A stretch of 36,757 nt of DNA from a virus. This document shows positions 6,860-12,103 of the stretch, piece by piece. The stretch covers positions 1-36,757 of the IMG/VR virus record IMGVR_UViG_3300046535_000597. One strand, given 5' to 3'. A program made the position numbers and the translations under genes. The notes beneath the pieces were generated by a model. It worked only from the letters and a program-made list of their open reading frames with translations. It had not been told where the DNA came from and ran no database searches. Positions within the stretch are counted from its first letter, which is position 1, and the number at the start of each line of letters is the position of its first letter.

Positions 6860-8286
6860 CCGAACGACACCGCCAACAGCTTCTTCTTCTCCTGTGTCGC
6901 CTCAGACCGATAAGCAATCGTCGCAGCAACAAGCGGCGTGATATCCGAACGCGAGTGCTTCCGCGACCAAGCCCAAGCATCCGCAAGCGTCCGCTGGGCG
7001 GCACCACGAACAGCCGCCTCGAGCGCCTGATCTCCGTCATGGACGATCGTTCCCTGCTCCACAGCGTCGAAGAACGCCCCGCAGGCGCGCGTGTATTCAA
7101 CGGTTCCGATGGTCTCCACCTCGATTCCAGCCTCTTCGAGCTCGTCGAGGAGCGAAGCAGCGGGTCCGCGCTCGTCACAGACGATCCGCACCGGGCGCAA
7201 CTCCTCGATCAACTCCAAGAGGCGCTCCACGATCCAGCCTGTCCCGTCCTCACGGTGAACAAGGCCGATATGGACCTTGTCGCCGACCCTTTTGGCACCC
7301 ATGATCGTCGCCCACGTCCGGATCGGCGACACATCCAGGGACAGGGTCGGCTCCTCCAACTCCACGTCGCCGGCGAGCGAGGACCAATGCTTCACATCGA
7401 ACAAACCCGAGACGGAAGCGTCCGTTGGGGGCCAGTCACCCATCCCGTACAGCTCCACGGCCGCCGTTCGGGGCGGCATACCCGAAATCTCGTCCAAAAC
7501 GGTGTCCTCCGAGATCAAACCGTCGTCCATCGACGGGTTCCCGGCCCTCGCGAGCCGCATATCGCTCAACATCTCGACTGTGACCTCGGATGGGTCGCCT
7601 TCGGCAGACCATTCGTGCCAGGAGACGCGCGGATCGTGCTCGATCCCGCGTTTTCGCATCCTCGCGAAGTTCACGCCGTGCTCATGGACGAACCGATCGA
7701 CCGCCGAACCCGCATAAATCGTCTTTGAGCCGTACTTAGCGGTGGACGCGCGCGTCATCGGCTTCTGCGCGCCAACAACCTTGTCGTTGATGACCATCGC
7801 CTCATCCCAGACCAGCAGATCAGCCGAATAACCGCGCCCAGAGCCCGTCGTGCGCGACTTGAACAGGATCCGGCAGCCCGATTTCAGGTTGATCGACTCC
7901 TGGCCGTTCGCGTGACGGTAGCCACCATGATCCTTCACCTTCGCATGGAGATGTGGCGTGTCCTGAACGAACAGCTCGAGCCGCAAACGGTGATCCTGCG
8001 CGGTCGCAACCTCATGCGCGGTATGAATCACGAGCGGATAGTCGAGCACGAACGCGAAAAATCCCTCGATCACTTGGAGAATGACGCCTTTGCCGTTCTG
8101 GCGGGCGACGTTCAAGCCGTCGTCGGCGCTCGCCCACCGATCTTCGGCGTCCAGGGCGAGCATCGACCGGATAACAAGCTTCTGCCAGTCGAAAAGGTGG
8201 CCGCCAGCCGCCTCCCACCACGCGATCGCGGCGTCGCCGAGAGTTCTAGCGTGTTCTGGCGCCCACGCGAACCGCGGCTCGATCAA
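6856..8286 (-). CDS. terL: Terminase large subunit
   Basis: This 476-aa protein is the ATP-driven DNA packaging motor and nuclease. The ATPase has a Walker A variant RQNGKG (residues 62-67), typical of actinophage terminases, and a Walker B segment LLVWDEA (157-163). The nuclease half has the acidic residues expected of the RNase H fold in SLDVSP, CDERGPAAS and a late SDITPLVAA segment. The start is a TTG that overlaps the HNH gene stop (TTGA). Length is within the usual 450-560 aa range, slightly short at the N-terminus. No small terminase subunit was recognised nearby. Confidence 0.92.
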   Translation of the reverse strand: MIEPRFAWAPEHARTLGDAAIAWWEAAGGHLFDWQKLVIRSMLALDAEDRWASADDGLNVARQNGKGVILQVIEGFFAFVLDYPLVIHTAHEVATAQDHRLRLELFVQDTPHLHAKVKDHGGYRHANGQESINLKSGCRILFKSRTTGSGRGYSADLLVWDEAMVINDKVVGAQKPMTRASTAKYGSKTIYAGSAVDRFVHEHGVNFARMRKRGIEHDPRVSWHEWSAEGDPSEVTVEMLSDMRLARAGNPSMDDGLISEDTVLDEISGMPPRTAAVELYGMGDWPPTDASVSGLFDVKHWSSLAGDVELEEPTLSLDVSPIRTWATIMGAKRVGDKVHIGLVHREDGTGWIVERLLELIEELRPVRIVCDERGPAASLLDELEEAGIEVETIGTVEYTRACGAFFDAVEQGTIVHDGDQALEAAVRGAAQRTLADAWAWSRKHSRSDITPLVAATIAYRSEATQEKKKLLAVSFG

Positions 8287-8837
8287 CTCGAGCGCCTCCG
8301 ATCCCGTTTAGCCGTCGCACAGTTACAACGAACATGTTCCGGACCCGCGATCCGCGTCGGATCACCATCGACATGGCCAAGATGCCACTTCTCACCGGCC
8401 AAAATCCTTGTCTTGCAACGCCAACAGTCGACCAGGCCGGCATCGACAGTGGCCGCGAACTCGCGGCGAGCCTTCCTGTACTGCGGCCCATAGACGACAG
8501 TGTCGTAGCGGCGCTTCTCAACCGTCCGCACCCGATACCGCTCCCGGAGCTCCGCCGCCACACTCGGCGACTTCGGCCGCGAACCAGGACGACGCAACCG
8601 CCTATCCAACATCTCCTCACGATGCCGCTTGCAATACCAATGATGGTTCGACAGGACAGGCTCGTCACAGTCGCCCATCCGGCACAGCTTCACGATCTGA
8701 GGCATCACCCTCGAACAGCCCAGACACATCCCGTCCAACAGATCGCCATGGACGAAGTGCAAGCCGCAGCTCGAGCAGCGAAGCGAACTCTGAACGACAA
8801 AACCGGCTTCCGCCGGCTCAACAGGTGTCTGACGCAT
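8283..8837 (-). CDS. HNH endonuclease, first gene of the late operon
   Basis: This 184-aa protein has an N-terminal zinc-ribbon-like part (CSSCGLHF, CLGC, then CRMGDC and YCKRH). Its C-terminal HNH nuclease domain has a WRCKT Cys pair, the WHLGHVDGD core and the GPEHVRCNC segment. HNH enzymes encoded directly before terminase are common in long-tailed phages. In several they act with the terminase to cut DNA at packaging. That fits the repeat-rich region just upstream. No good ribosome site precedes the ATG at 8837, so the start is less certain than the domain call. Confidence 0.85.
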   Translation of the reverse strand: MRQTPVEPAEAGFVVQSSLRCSSCGLHFVHGDLLDGMCLGCSRVMPQIVKLCRMGDCDEPVLSNHHWYCKRHREEMLDRRLRRPGSRPKSPSVAAELRERYRVRTVEKRRYDTVVYGPQYRKARREFAATVDAGLVDCWRCKTRILAGEKWHLGHVDGDPTRIAGPEHVRCNCATAKRDRRRSS

Positions 8838-8940
8838 ATGTGGGTGTGAGCGTCCCGTCCCAAAACACCGTCACTCAGGACGTACCTCAACATCCCGCAA
8901 CCTACCAGACGAAACCCTAAAACCGGCATCGACTGGAACC

Positions 8941-9146
8941 GGGAAGTGGACTTTTCAGAATCCGCTGACTGCTTCCCGGGTCGCCCTAGAGGGCGACACC
9001 GGGAGCGGGAAGTGGTCGAATAGTGGCCCCCGGGAAGTAGTGGGGAAGTCAGGGAAGTGGTGGGAAGTCCCAGTCATAGACCCAACCGTTCGGGAAGTGG
9101 TCGGGAAGTGGTCGACCCAAACCAGGCCGGGAAGTGGTCGGGAAGT
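8941..9146 (+). repeat. Array of ten GGGAAGT direct repeats
   Basis: Copies of GGGAAGT start at 8941, 9007, 9032, 9043, 9052, 9062, 9092, 9103, 9129 and 9140, all in the same orientation. Four of them (9007, 9092, 9103, 9129) extend to the longer form CGGGAAGTGGTCG. Five of the nine spacings are 9-11 bp, that is one helical turn, which would place bound proteins on one face of the DNA. Such phased arrays are typical of origins, terminase (pac/cos) recognition sites and multi-site operators. Which of these applies cannot be decided from sequence alone. Confidence 0.85.
8975..9003. repeat. Long hairpin within the repeat region
   Basis: GTCGCCCT and AGGGCGAC form an 8-bp perfect stem around a two-base AG turn. 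Flanking CCCGG and CCGGG arms extend the stem to 13 bp with one unpaired A. There is no T-run on either side, so it is not a standard intrinsic terminator. It lies between the first and second GGGAAGT copies. It may be a cruciform or protein site at an origin or packaging region, or a structure in the 5' leader of the late transcript. Confidence 0.65.
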
Positions 9147-9155
9147 CAAACACGA

Positions 9156-9185
9156 ATTATCGTCACAAGCGTCGCCAAACAAGAA
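9156..9185 (-). promoter_or_regulatory. Candidate late promoter
   Basis: On the minus strand a GATAAT hexamer (9156-9161) is a near-consensus -10 element. A weak -35-like TCTTGT lies 17 bases upstream. Transcription would start near 9149, run through the GGGAAGT array as leader, and then enter the HNH and terminase genes. The -10 is good but the -35 is poor, as expected if an activator is required. Confidence 0.4.
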
Positions 9186-9266
9186 AACTACATTCACCCC
9201 TTGACAAAACCGAGCTCGAACCGGTTCTGAGGCATCGTTGACACCACCAACCATTGGGGGGAGGCC

Positions 9267-9662
9267 TCAAAAGCGCGGGCTAGGAGAGCATGGTTTGTAA
9301 CCCGTAAAAGCCCTGCCCCCCGGTAGGAATGCCTGCGGAGCCGTGCGCTGGTGGGAGTGGCGGCGGCGGCTGGTGTGGCGTCTGTGGGGTTGTGGTGGCG
9401 TCGTGCGGCGTTTGTGGTTGGGCGCCGTGGTCTGGGTGGTGGTGCCGGTGTGCTGCTTGGTGGGTGGCGGATCGCGGCCGTCTAGACTTGGGCCCGTGGT
9501 GCGGCGTTGCCCGAGTTCGTCGGCGTGCCTGGCGCCAGCGCCGGCGCTCGAGCTGCGCGACCGGTTGGCGATGGGGTGGCGATGCTGCAGCGACGGGTTG
9601 GCGACTTGCTCGCGACCTACTGGCGACGCGCCGGCGCTCGAGCTGCGCGCGCATAGCAAGAA
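9267..9662. other. GC-rich, strand-biased non-coding stretch
   Basis: About 400 bases lie downstream of the early-operon terminator and have no credible gene. Frames on both strands give Trp/Cys/Gly-rich or Arg/Pro/His-rich products without domain character. From about 9340 to 9500 the plus strand is strongly enriched in G and T over C and A. The stretch contains a 22-bp exact direct repeat (9538-9559 and 9628-9649). I see no tRNA. It may be part of an origin or contain an untranslated RNA. Confidence 0.5.
9538..9649. repeat. Pair of 22-bp exact direct repeats 90 bp apart
   Basis: Bases 9538-9559 and 9628-9649 are identical over 22 positions. Each copy begins GCGCCGGCGC, has a central CTCGAG palindrome, and ends CTGCGCG. 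The copies contain self-complementary segments and could bind a dimeric protein or pair in single-stranded form. The second copy ends 13 bases before the terminator hairpin. I found no third copy in the window. Confidence 0.75.
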
Positions 9663-9678
9663 GCCCGCTTTCGCGGGC
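9658..9678 (-). terminator. Intrinsic terminator of the early operon
   Basis: On the minus strand GCCCGC and GCGGGC form a 6-bp GC stem with a GAAA tetraloop, followed by TTCTTGC. It lies about 35 bases past the stop of the last early gene (9713). The T-rich tail is short, but the GAAA-capped stem is typical. The hairpin is symmetric, so it could also act on plus-strand transcripts. Confidence 0.7.
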
Positions 9679-9712
9679 CTCTTGGTGGTGCGGCTATGAG
9701 GGGGGTGGTGGC

Positions 9713-9979
9713 TTAGCGGCTTATGATCCAATCGTCCAGGCGCTCCCGGTGTTCTTGCGTGAGGATGCCACGGCCTACGGCTTCGGCGGTGACTGTGAGT
9801 AGCGTTCGCTGCTCGCTGTTTAGGTAGGCGTGTTCTTCTGGTACTCCTGCCCATTCGAGCAGCTGCACGTCGCCCGGGTCAATCGCTGCGGTGAGACCTT
9901 GTAGCTCAGCGATTTCGCCATAGCTGATCTGTTCGGCATCGATCTGTGAGCGTAGGTACTCGAGCCGGTTGCTGCTCAT
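9713..9979 (-). CDS. Hypothetical protein, last gene of the early operon
   Basis: This 88-aa protein is mainly helical and acidic, with YGEIAELQGL and GDVQLLEWAGVPEE segments and a C-terminal LTQEHRERLDDWI helix. Its ATG overlaps the TGA of the 28-aa membrane peptide gene upstream. It precedes the terminator at 9658-9678. I recognise no family. Mycobacteriophages and relatives encode many small helical proteins of this size whose role is unknown. Confidence 0.65.
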   Translation of the reverse strand: MSSNRLEYLRSQIDAEQISYGEIAELQGLTAAIDPGDVQLLEWAGVPEEHAYLNSEQRTLLTVTAEAVGRGILTQEHRERLDDWIISR

Positions 9980-10062
9980 TTCTTGCCGCCTTTCACTTTG
10001 AGTAGGTCTGCGAGGGCGATGAGGGCGATGACGCCGATGGTTATGTCGGCTGGCGCGCTCAT
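9976..10062 (-). CDS. 28-aa single-span membrane peptide
   Basis: An ATG at 10062 overlaps the upstream TGA, and the stop overlaps the next ATG. The product is 28 residues: a short N-terminus, a hydrophobic stretch (ITIGVIALIALADLL, roughly residues 7-21) and a basic KVKGGKK tail. It is one of several tiny membrane proteins in this genome. The double ATGA overlap supports real translation. Function is unknown. Confidence 0.55.
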   Translation of the reverse strand: MSAPADITIGVIALIALADLLKVKGGKK

Positions 10063-10403
10063 GCCTGCACCGTTTCTGCTGCTTCGTGCGCCGTGGTGAT
10101 GCCGGCGTCTAGTCCTTCGATGTAAGCGAACATGAGGTTCCGGAGCTCGCGCTTGGGAACGTGCCCGACGTTGAAGACATCGGTGACGCCTCCGCCTTCG
10201 TTCATGATCCGGTAGAGGGCTACGCCTCCATAGGCGCCGTCGATGTAGAAGACACCGATATTTGCACGGGACGCGAGATTGGTATGACCATCTCCCGTTA
10301 GCTGGGCGGGACTCCAAACCGGCATCTCGTCGGTCCCATTCACCGTGCGATTGATCCGCCGGCAGACTGCTTCCAGGTCGCTGTTTGTGATGCGGTCGCT
10401 CAT
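10059..10403 (-). CDS. Hypothetical early protein (114 aa)
   Basis: The ATG at 10403 overlaps the upstream TGA (ATGA), so it is preferred over the longer in-frame start at 10484, which would lie inside the upstream gene. The product begins MSDRITNSDLEAVCRRIN and has a beta-rich middle (RANIGVFYIDGAYGGVALYRI) and a helical C-terminus. Short proteins with this layout occur in mycobacteriophage early regions without a known function. No catalytic motif is visible. Confidence 0.65.
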   Translation of the reverse strand: MSDRITNSDLEAVCRRINRTVNGTDEMPVWSPAQLTGDGHTNLASRANIGVFYIDGAYGGVALYRIMNEGGGVTDVFNVGHVPKRELRNLMFAYIEGLDAGITTAHEAAETVQA

Positions 10404-10750
10404 GGTGTCCTTTCCAGCGTGGCATGGCAGGCACGCTCGACTTCGTCGACGACACCCTGCGAGTAGCCATCCTCGTAAGCGCAAAGGATGCCATCGGCCC
10501 GATCGTCGTCTTCTGTGAAGCCGTACCAGCCGAGCACATCGCGCGGTAGGAGACCATCAGCCCATTCTCCGCTAAGCGGAGAGGAGGGAAGCTGGTCATA
10601 AACAGCAGGGTCTCCGTCCTCGAGTCCTTTAAGGATTGCCTGCTTGGTCTCGTCGGTTGTGGTTCCGTCGATGACCCAAGTTCCGGCGCAGCGGCCGTCT
10701 TCGTGGCCTTGTGCTTCGGCGAAGTCTTGGTAGGTGGGAAGCCAACGCAT
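10400..10750 (-). CDS. Hypothetical acidic early protein (116 aa)
   Basis: This 116-aa acidic protein begins MRWLPTYQDFAEAQGHEDG. It contains TTDETKQAILKGLEDGD and LPRDVLGWYGFTEDDDRADG, with a Glu-rich helical C-terminus ending HATLERTP. Its ATG lies two bases past the upstream stop codon, after a ribosome-site-like sequence that is repeated 200 bp away. Its stop overlaps the next gene. No known domain is recognised. Confidence 0.65.
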   Translation of the reverse strand: MRWLPTYQDFAEAQGHEDGRCAGTWVIDGTTTDETKQAILKGLEDGDPAVYDQLPSSPLSGEWADGLLPRDVLGWYGFTEDDDRADGILCAYEDGYSQGVVDEVERACHATLERTP

Positions 10751-10752
10751 CG

Positions 10753-10950
10753 TTACCGCCTGCCTTTCGGCGCGTCGGCATAGCGATTCCGCCCGGTCTC
10801 ATAGTCCCAGATCACATCTTCGGCGGTAAGAGCGAACCGAGAGGACCCGATGTAGAAGCGGAGGCTGTTCAGCCGGCGCCTGAGATCCAGCGCCATCTTC
10901 GGGTCGACGTTCAATGCGGCTAGCTGCTCGCCTAGCGTCGGATATGGCAT
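10753..10950 (-). CDS. Hypothetical protein (65 aa)
   Basis: This 65-aa protein is helical (LGEQLAALNVDPKMALDLRRRL), then has SLRFYIGSSRFALTAEDVIWDYETG and a basic end, APKGRR. That end and the bases that follow it match the end of the upstream 31-aa gene, because the segment is duplicated (10751-10772 and 10951-10972). The ATG follows the upstream TAA by two bases. Function is unknown. Confidence 0.6.
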   Translation of the reverse strand: MPYPTLGEQLAALNVDPKMALDLRRRLNSLRFYIGSSRFALTAEDVIWDYETGRNRYADAPKGRR

Positions 10951-10952
10951 GG

Positions 10953-11048
10953 TTACCGCCTGCCTTTCGGCGTCCGGGCAAACCGCGCCCAGACGAACAT
11001 GGGCACCGCGAGAGCGGCGCCGAGGATCAAATAGCTGATGGTTGACAC
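10953..11048 (-). CDS. 31-aa single-span membrane peptide
   Basis: A GTG at 11048 is preceded by a strong AAGGAGGAG ribosome site. The product has one hydrophobic span (YLILGAALAVPMFVWA, about residues 6-21) and a basic tail, RFARTPKGRR. It is the first gene after the iteron-bearing intergenic region and the candidate promoter at 11084-11112. Its strong ribosome site and promoter make it more likely than most to be a real small protein. Function is unknown. Confidence 0.6.
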   Translation of the reverse strand: MSTISYLILGAALAVPMFVWARFARTPKGRR

Positions 11049-11083
11049 TTGCTCCTCCTTATGTAGTGAACCTAGACAAGAGG

Positions 11084-11112
11084 AGTAAAGCACCGCGGCG
11101 CGCGCTGCGCAA
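11084..11112 (-). promoter_or_regulatory. Candidate promoter for the distal early genes
   Basis: On the minus strand TTGCGC (11107-11112) and TTTACT (11084-11089) are separated by 17 bases, giving an acceptable sigma-70-type promoter. The start point would be about 30 bases before the GTG at 11048, leaving room for its AAGGAGG site. The site TCTAGGTTCA, which resembles the iteron core, lies just downstream and could be an operator. Confidence 0.4.
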
Positions 11113-11123
11113 GGGTGCGCGAG

Positions 11124-11137
11124 CAGGCTTTACAAAG
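11124..11137. promoter_or_regulatory. Second copy of the 14-bp motif
   Basis: GCAGGCTTTACAAA differs by one base from the copy beside the early promoter at 20992-21005. Here it lies eleven bases upstream of the TTGCGC -35 element of the distal early promoter and about 100 bp from the iterons. Confidence 0.4.
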
Positions 11138-11182
11138 GCGCCGGCGGGCTCGCAGCGATGAGCCGGCAGCTCGGCTGGAATC

Positions 11183-11199
11183 CCTACCATTCCGGTAGG
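11183..11199. repeat. Small inverted repeat
   Basis: CCTACC and GGTAGG flank a five-base ATTCC spacer, forming a 6-bp stem. No T-run follows on either strand, so it is unlikely to be a terminator. It lies about 40 bp from the iteron cluster and may be a protein-binding site. Confidence 0.45.
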
Positions 11200-11236
11200 A
11201 AATAGGGGGAGACGATTCGCGCCCGGGGCGGATCCA

Positions 11237-11309
11237 TCAGAGGACTGCCTAGGTTTGGCGCTATCAGAGACGCGCCTAGGTTTCGCGACTCAGAGGACCG
11301 CCTAGGTTT
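11237..11309 (+). repeat. Three 20-bp iterons
   Basis: Copies at 11237-11256, 11264-11283 and 11290-11309 share TCAGAG followed by a six-base variable part (GACTGC, ACGCGC or GACCGC) and CCTAGGTTT-type ends. Start-to-start spacings are 27 and 26 bp, about 2.5 helical turns. The outer two differ at a single position. A degenerate fourth site with GTCTAGGTCCA lies at 11339-11350. An inverted GTCTAGGTTCA lies near 11070-11080. Confidence 0.85.
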
Positions 11310-11385
11310 GGAGGGCCGGCGCCTTGGTGCCAACGGGCTGTCTAGGTCCACGGAGGCGGCGCCGGCCGCTCCCTGCGAGTCTTGG

Positions 11386-11604
11386 TTATACCACGCTGGC
11401 GGGGTTCGTACCAAAGATGCAGCCGCTCACACCGCGCCCGATCGCAGGAATTCCACGCAACGTGCGACCATCAGCGGCTGTGTGCGCGAGTTTGAGCTCG
11501 CTCATGTTGCCACCGGATTCTCTGACAACGGCCTCGAGTTTGCGGGCGTGGTCTGCCCTGGTGGCGTGTGTTTCGAGGAAGCGTGGTAGCGCCACGTTAG
11601 CCAT
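11386..11604 (-). CDS. Hypothetical protein (72 aa)
   Basis: The ATG at 11604 overlaps the upstream TGA (TGATG), so it is preferred over the longer frame starting at 11736. The 72-aa product begins MANVALPRFLETHATRADHA and is followed by ELKLAHTAADGRTLRG. It ends in a Gly-rich part with GVSGCIFGTNP. No domain is recognised. It is the last gene before the iteron region. Confidence 0.55.
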   Translation of the reverse strand: MANVALPRFLETHATRADHARKLEAVVRESGGNMSELKLAHTAADGRTLRGIPAIGRGVSGCIFGTNPASVV

Positions 11605-11900
11605 CAGAAGATCTCTTTGACTGCCTTGATTGATGAGACTGGGCCTTTGATCCATGCCGAGTCCATTACATCGTTTCCGTTCGTGCTCGTAGCGACTTTC
11701 TTGCGGAACATGAATCCTAGAGCTGGGATGCCACACGATTCATAATCTCCGCCGCCCATCCGGGTTTCATCGTCGCCGTCGATGTATTCATATGAGTCGA
11801 GGTCGAAAGTGGAAATGCCTTTGTCATCCCAGACGACTGTGTGCCAGCCGTCCTCAAGCAGCACCTCGCGCACCTTGTCGATATCAATACAGAGGCTCAT
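11604..11900 (-). CDS. Hypothetical acidic protein (98 aa)
   Basis: This 98-aa protein is acidic in its first half (DIDKVREVLLEDGWHTVVWDD, then DSYEYIDGDDETRMGGGDY). The second half contains GFMFRKKVATST and a C-terminal SSIKAVKEIF helix. Its ATG overlaps the stop of the HTH gene. No catalytic or metal-binding motif is visible. It sits between a small HTH protein and the iteron region, so a part in replication control is possible but unsupported. Confidence 0.6.
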   Translation of the reverse strand: MSLCIDIDKVREVLLEDGWHTVVWDDKGISTFDLDSYEYIDGDDETRMGGGDYESCGIPALGFMFRKKVATSTNGNDVMDSAWIKGPVSSIKAVKEIF

Positions 11901-12103
11901 GTCCCGGTCCTTTCGTAGAAGTCCGACATCCGCTTCCCAGCAGCCTTGTAGTGACCTCTAATGGTGGCTGGATCTCGACCCATGGCTAGAGCGATCTTTC
12001 TCCAACTGAGTCCTTGTCGGTCATACGAGGTGACTACCTGAAATTGGAGGTCGGTGAGCACCTCCTTGGCGTCGACCCAAAAATCGGGGACAGCGACGAT
12101 CAC
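11897..12103 (-). CDS. Small helix-turn-helix protein (sigma region 4-like)
   Basis: This 68-aa protein (69 if translation starts at the adjacent GTG at 12106) has an LTDLQFQVVTSYDRQGLSWRKIALAM segment continuing into RDPATIRGHYKAAGKRM. This is the layout of a sigma-70 region 4 or LuxR-type helix-turn-helix: a first helix, a turn around GLSW, and a recognition helix beginning DPATIRGH. It probably binds DNA as a regulator. Neighbouring iterons and the RepA-like ATPase make replication or transcription control plausible. GTGA overlap with the upstream stop supports the chosen start. Confidence 0.7.
   Translation of the reverse strand: MIVAVPDFWVDAKEVLTDLQFQVVTSYDRQGLSWRKIALAMGRDPATIRGHYKAAGKRMSDFYERTGT

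Larger units (their letters stand above)
8838..9266. promoter_or_regulatory. Non-coding control region with GGGAAGT array, hairpin and candidate late promoter
   Basis: I see no credible gene here. A minus-strand frame at 9254-8955 is mostly a translation of the repeats. The region holds ten copies of GGGAAGT, a long hairpin at 8975-9003, and a GATAAT -10-like element on the minus strand. It lies upstream of the HNH-terminase operon and beyond the end of the early operon. It is therefore placed to be the late promoter with operator array, the packaging recognition site, a replication origin, or a combination. Confidence 0.65.
11049..11385. promoter_or_regulatory. Iteron-bearing intergenic region, candidate replication origin
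   Basis: This 337-bp gap interrupts an otherwise gap-free early operon. It contains three 20-bp iterons (11237-11309), a weaker related site near 11339, an inverted related site near 11070-11080, a small hairpin at 11183-11199, and a candidate minus-strand promoter. It lies about 0.7 kb downstream of the RepA-like ATPase gene. Iterons near a replication ATPase are the usual sign of an origin, but an operator for the small HTH protein encoded nearby is an alternative. Confidence 0.6.

Noticed and set aside
6955-7728. 257-aa plus-strand frame
   Set aside because: It is antisense to the terminase ATPase/nuclease, whose motifs are clear on the minus strand.
8941-9146. CRISPR array
   Set aside because: Repeats are only 7-13 bp, spacings are irregular and as short as 9 bp, and no spacers or cas genes are present.
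8955-9254. 99-aa minus-strand open frame
   Set aside because: Its second half is just a translation of the repeated ACTTCCC units (recurring HFP and SRP residues). It covers the promoter and hairpin and has no domain character.
9265-9340. tRNA-like appearance around GAGAGCATGGTTTGTAACCC
   Set aside because: There is no matching acceptor stem, no proper anticodon stem and no GTTCRA T-loop at the right distance.
9267-9854. 195-aa and 124-aa minus-strand frames and 157-aa and 118-aa plus-strand frames
   Set aside because: Composition is extreme (Arg/Pro/His/Thr or Trp/Cys/Gly), several frames are open at once because of high GC, and they run over the terminator hairpin and the end of a supported gene.
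9976-10599. 207-aa minus-strand frame ending with the 28-aa membrane peptide
   Set aside because: The long version overlaps two better supported genes in another frame. Only its last 28 codons, with an ATGA overlap, are kept.
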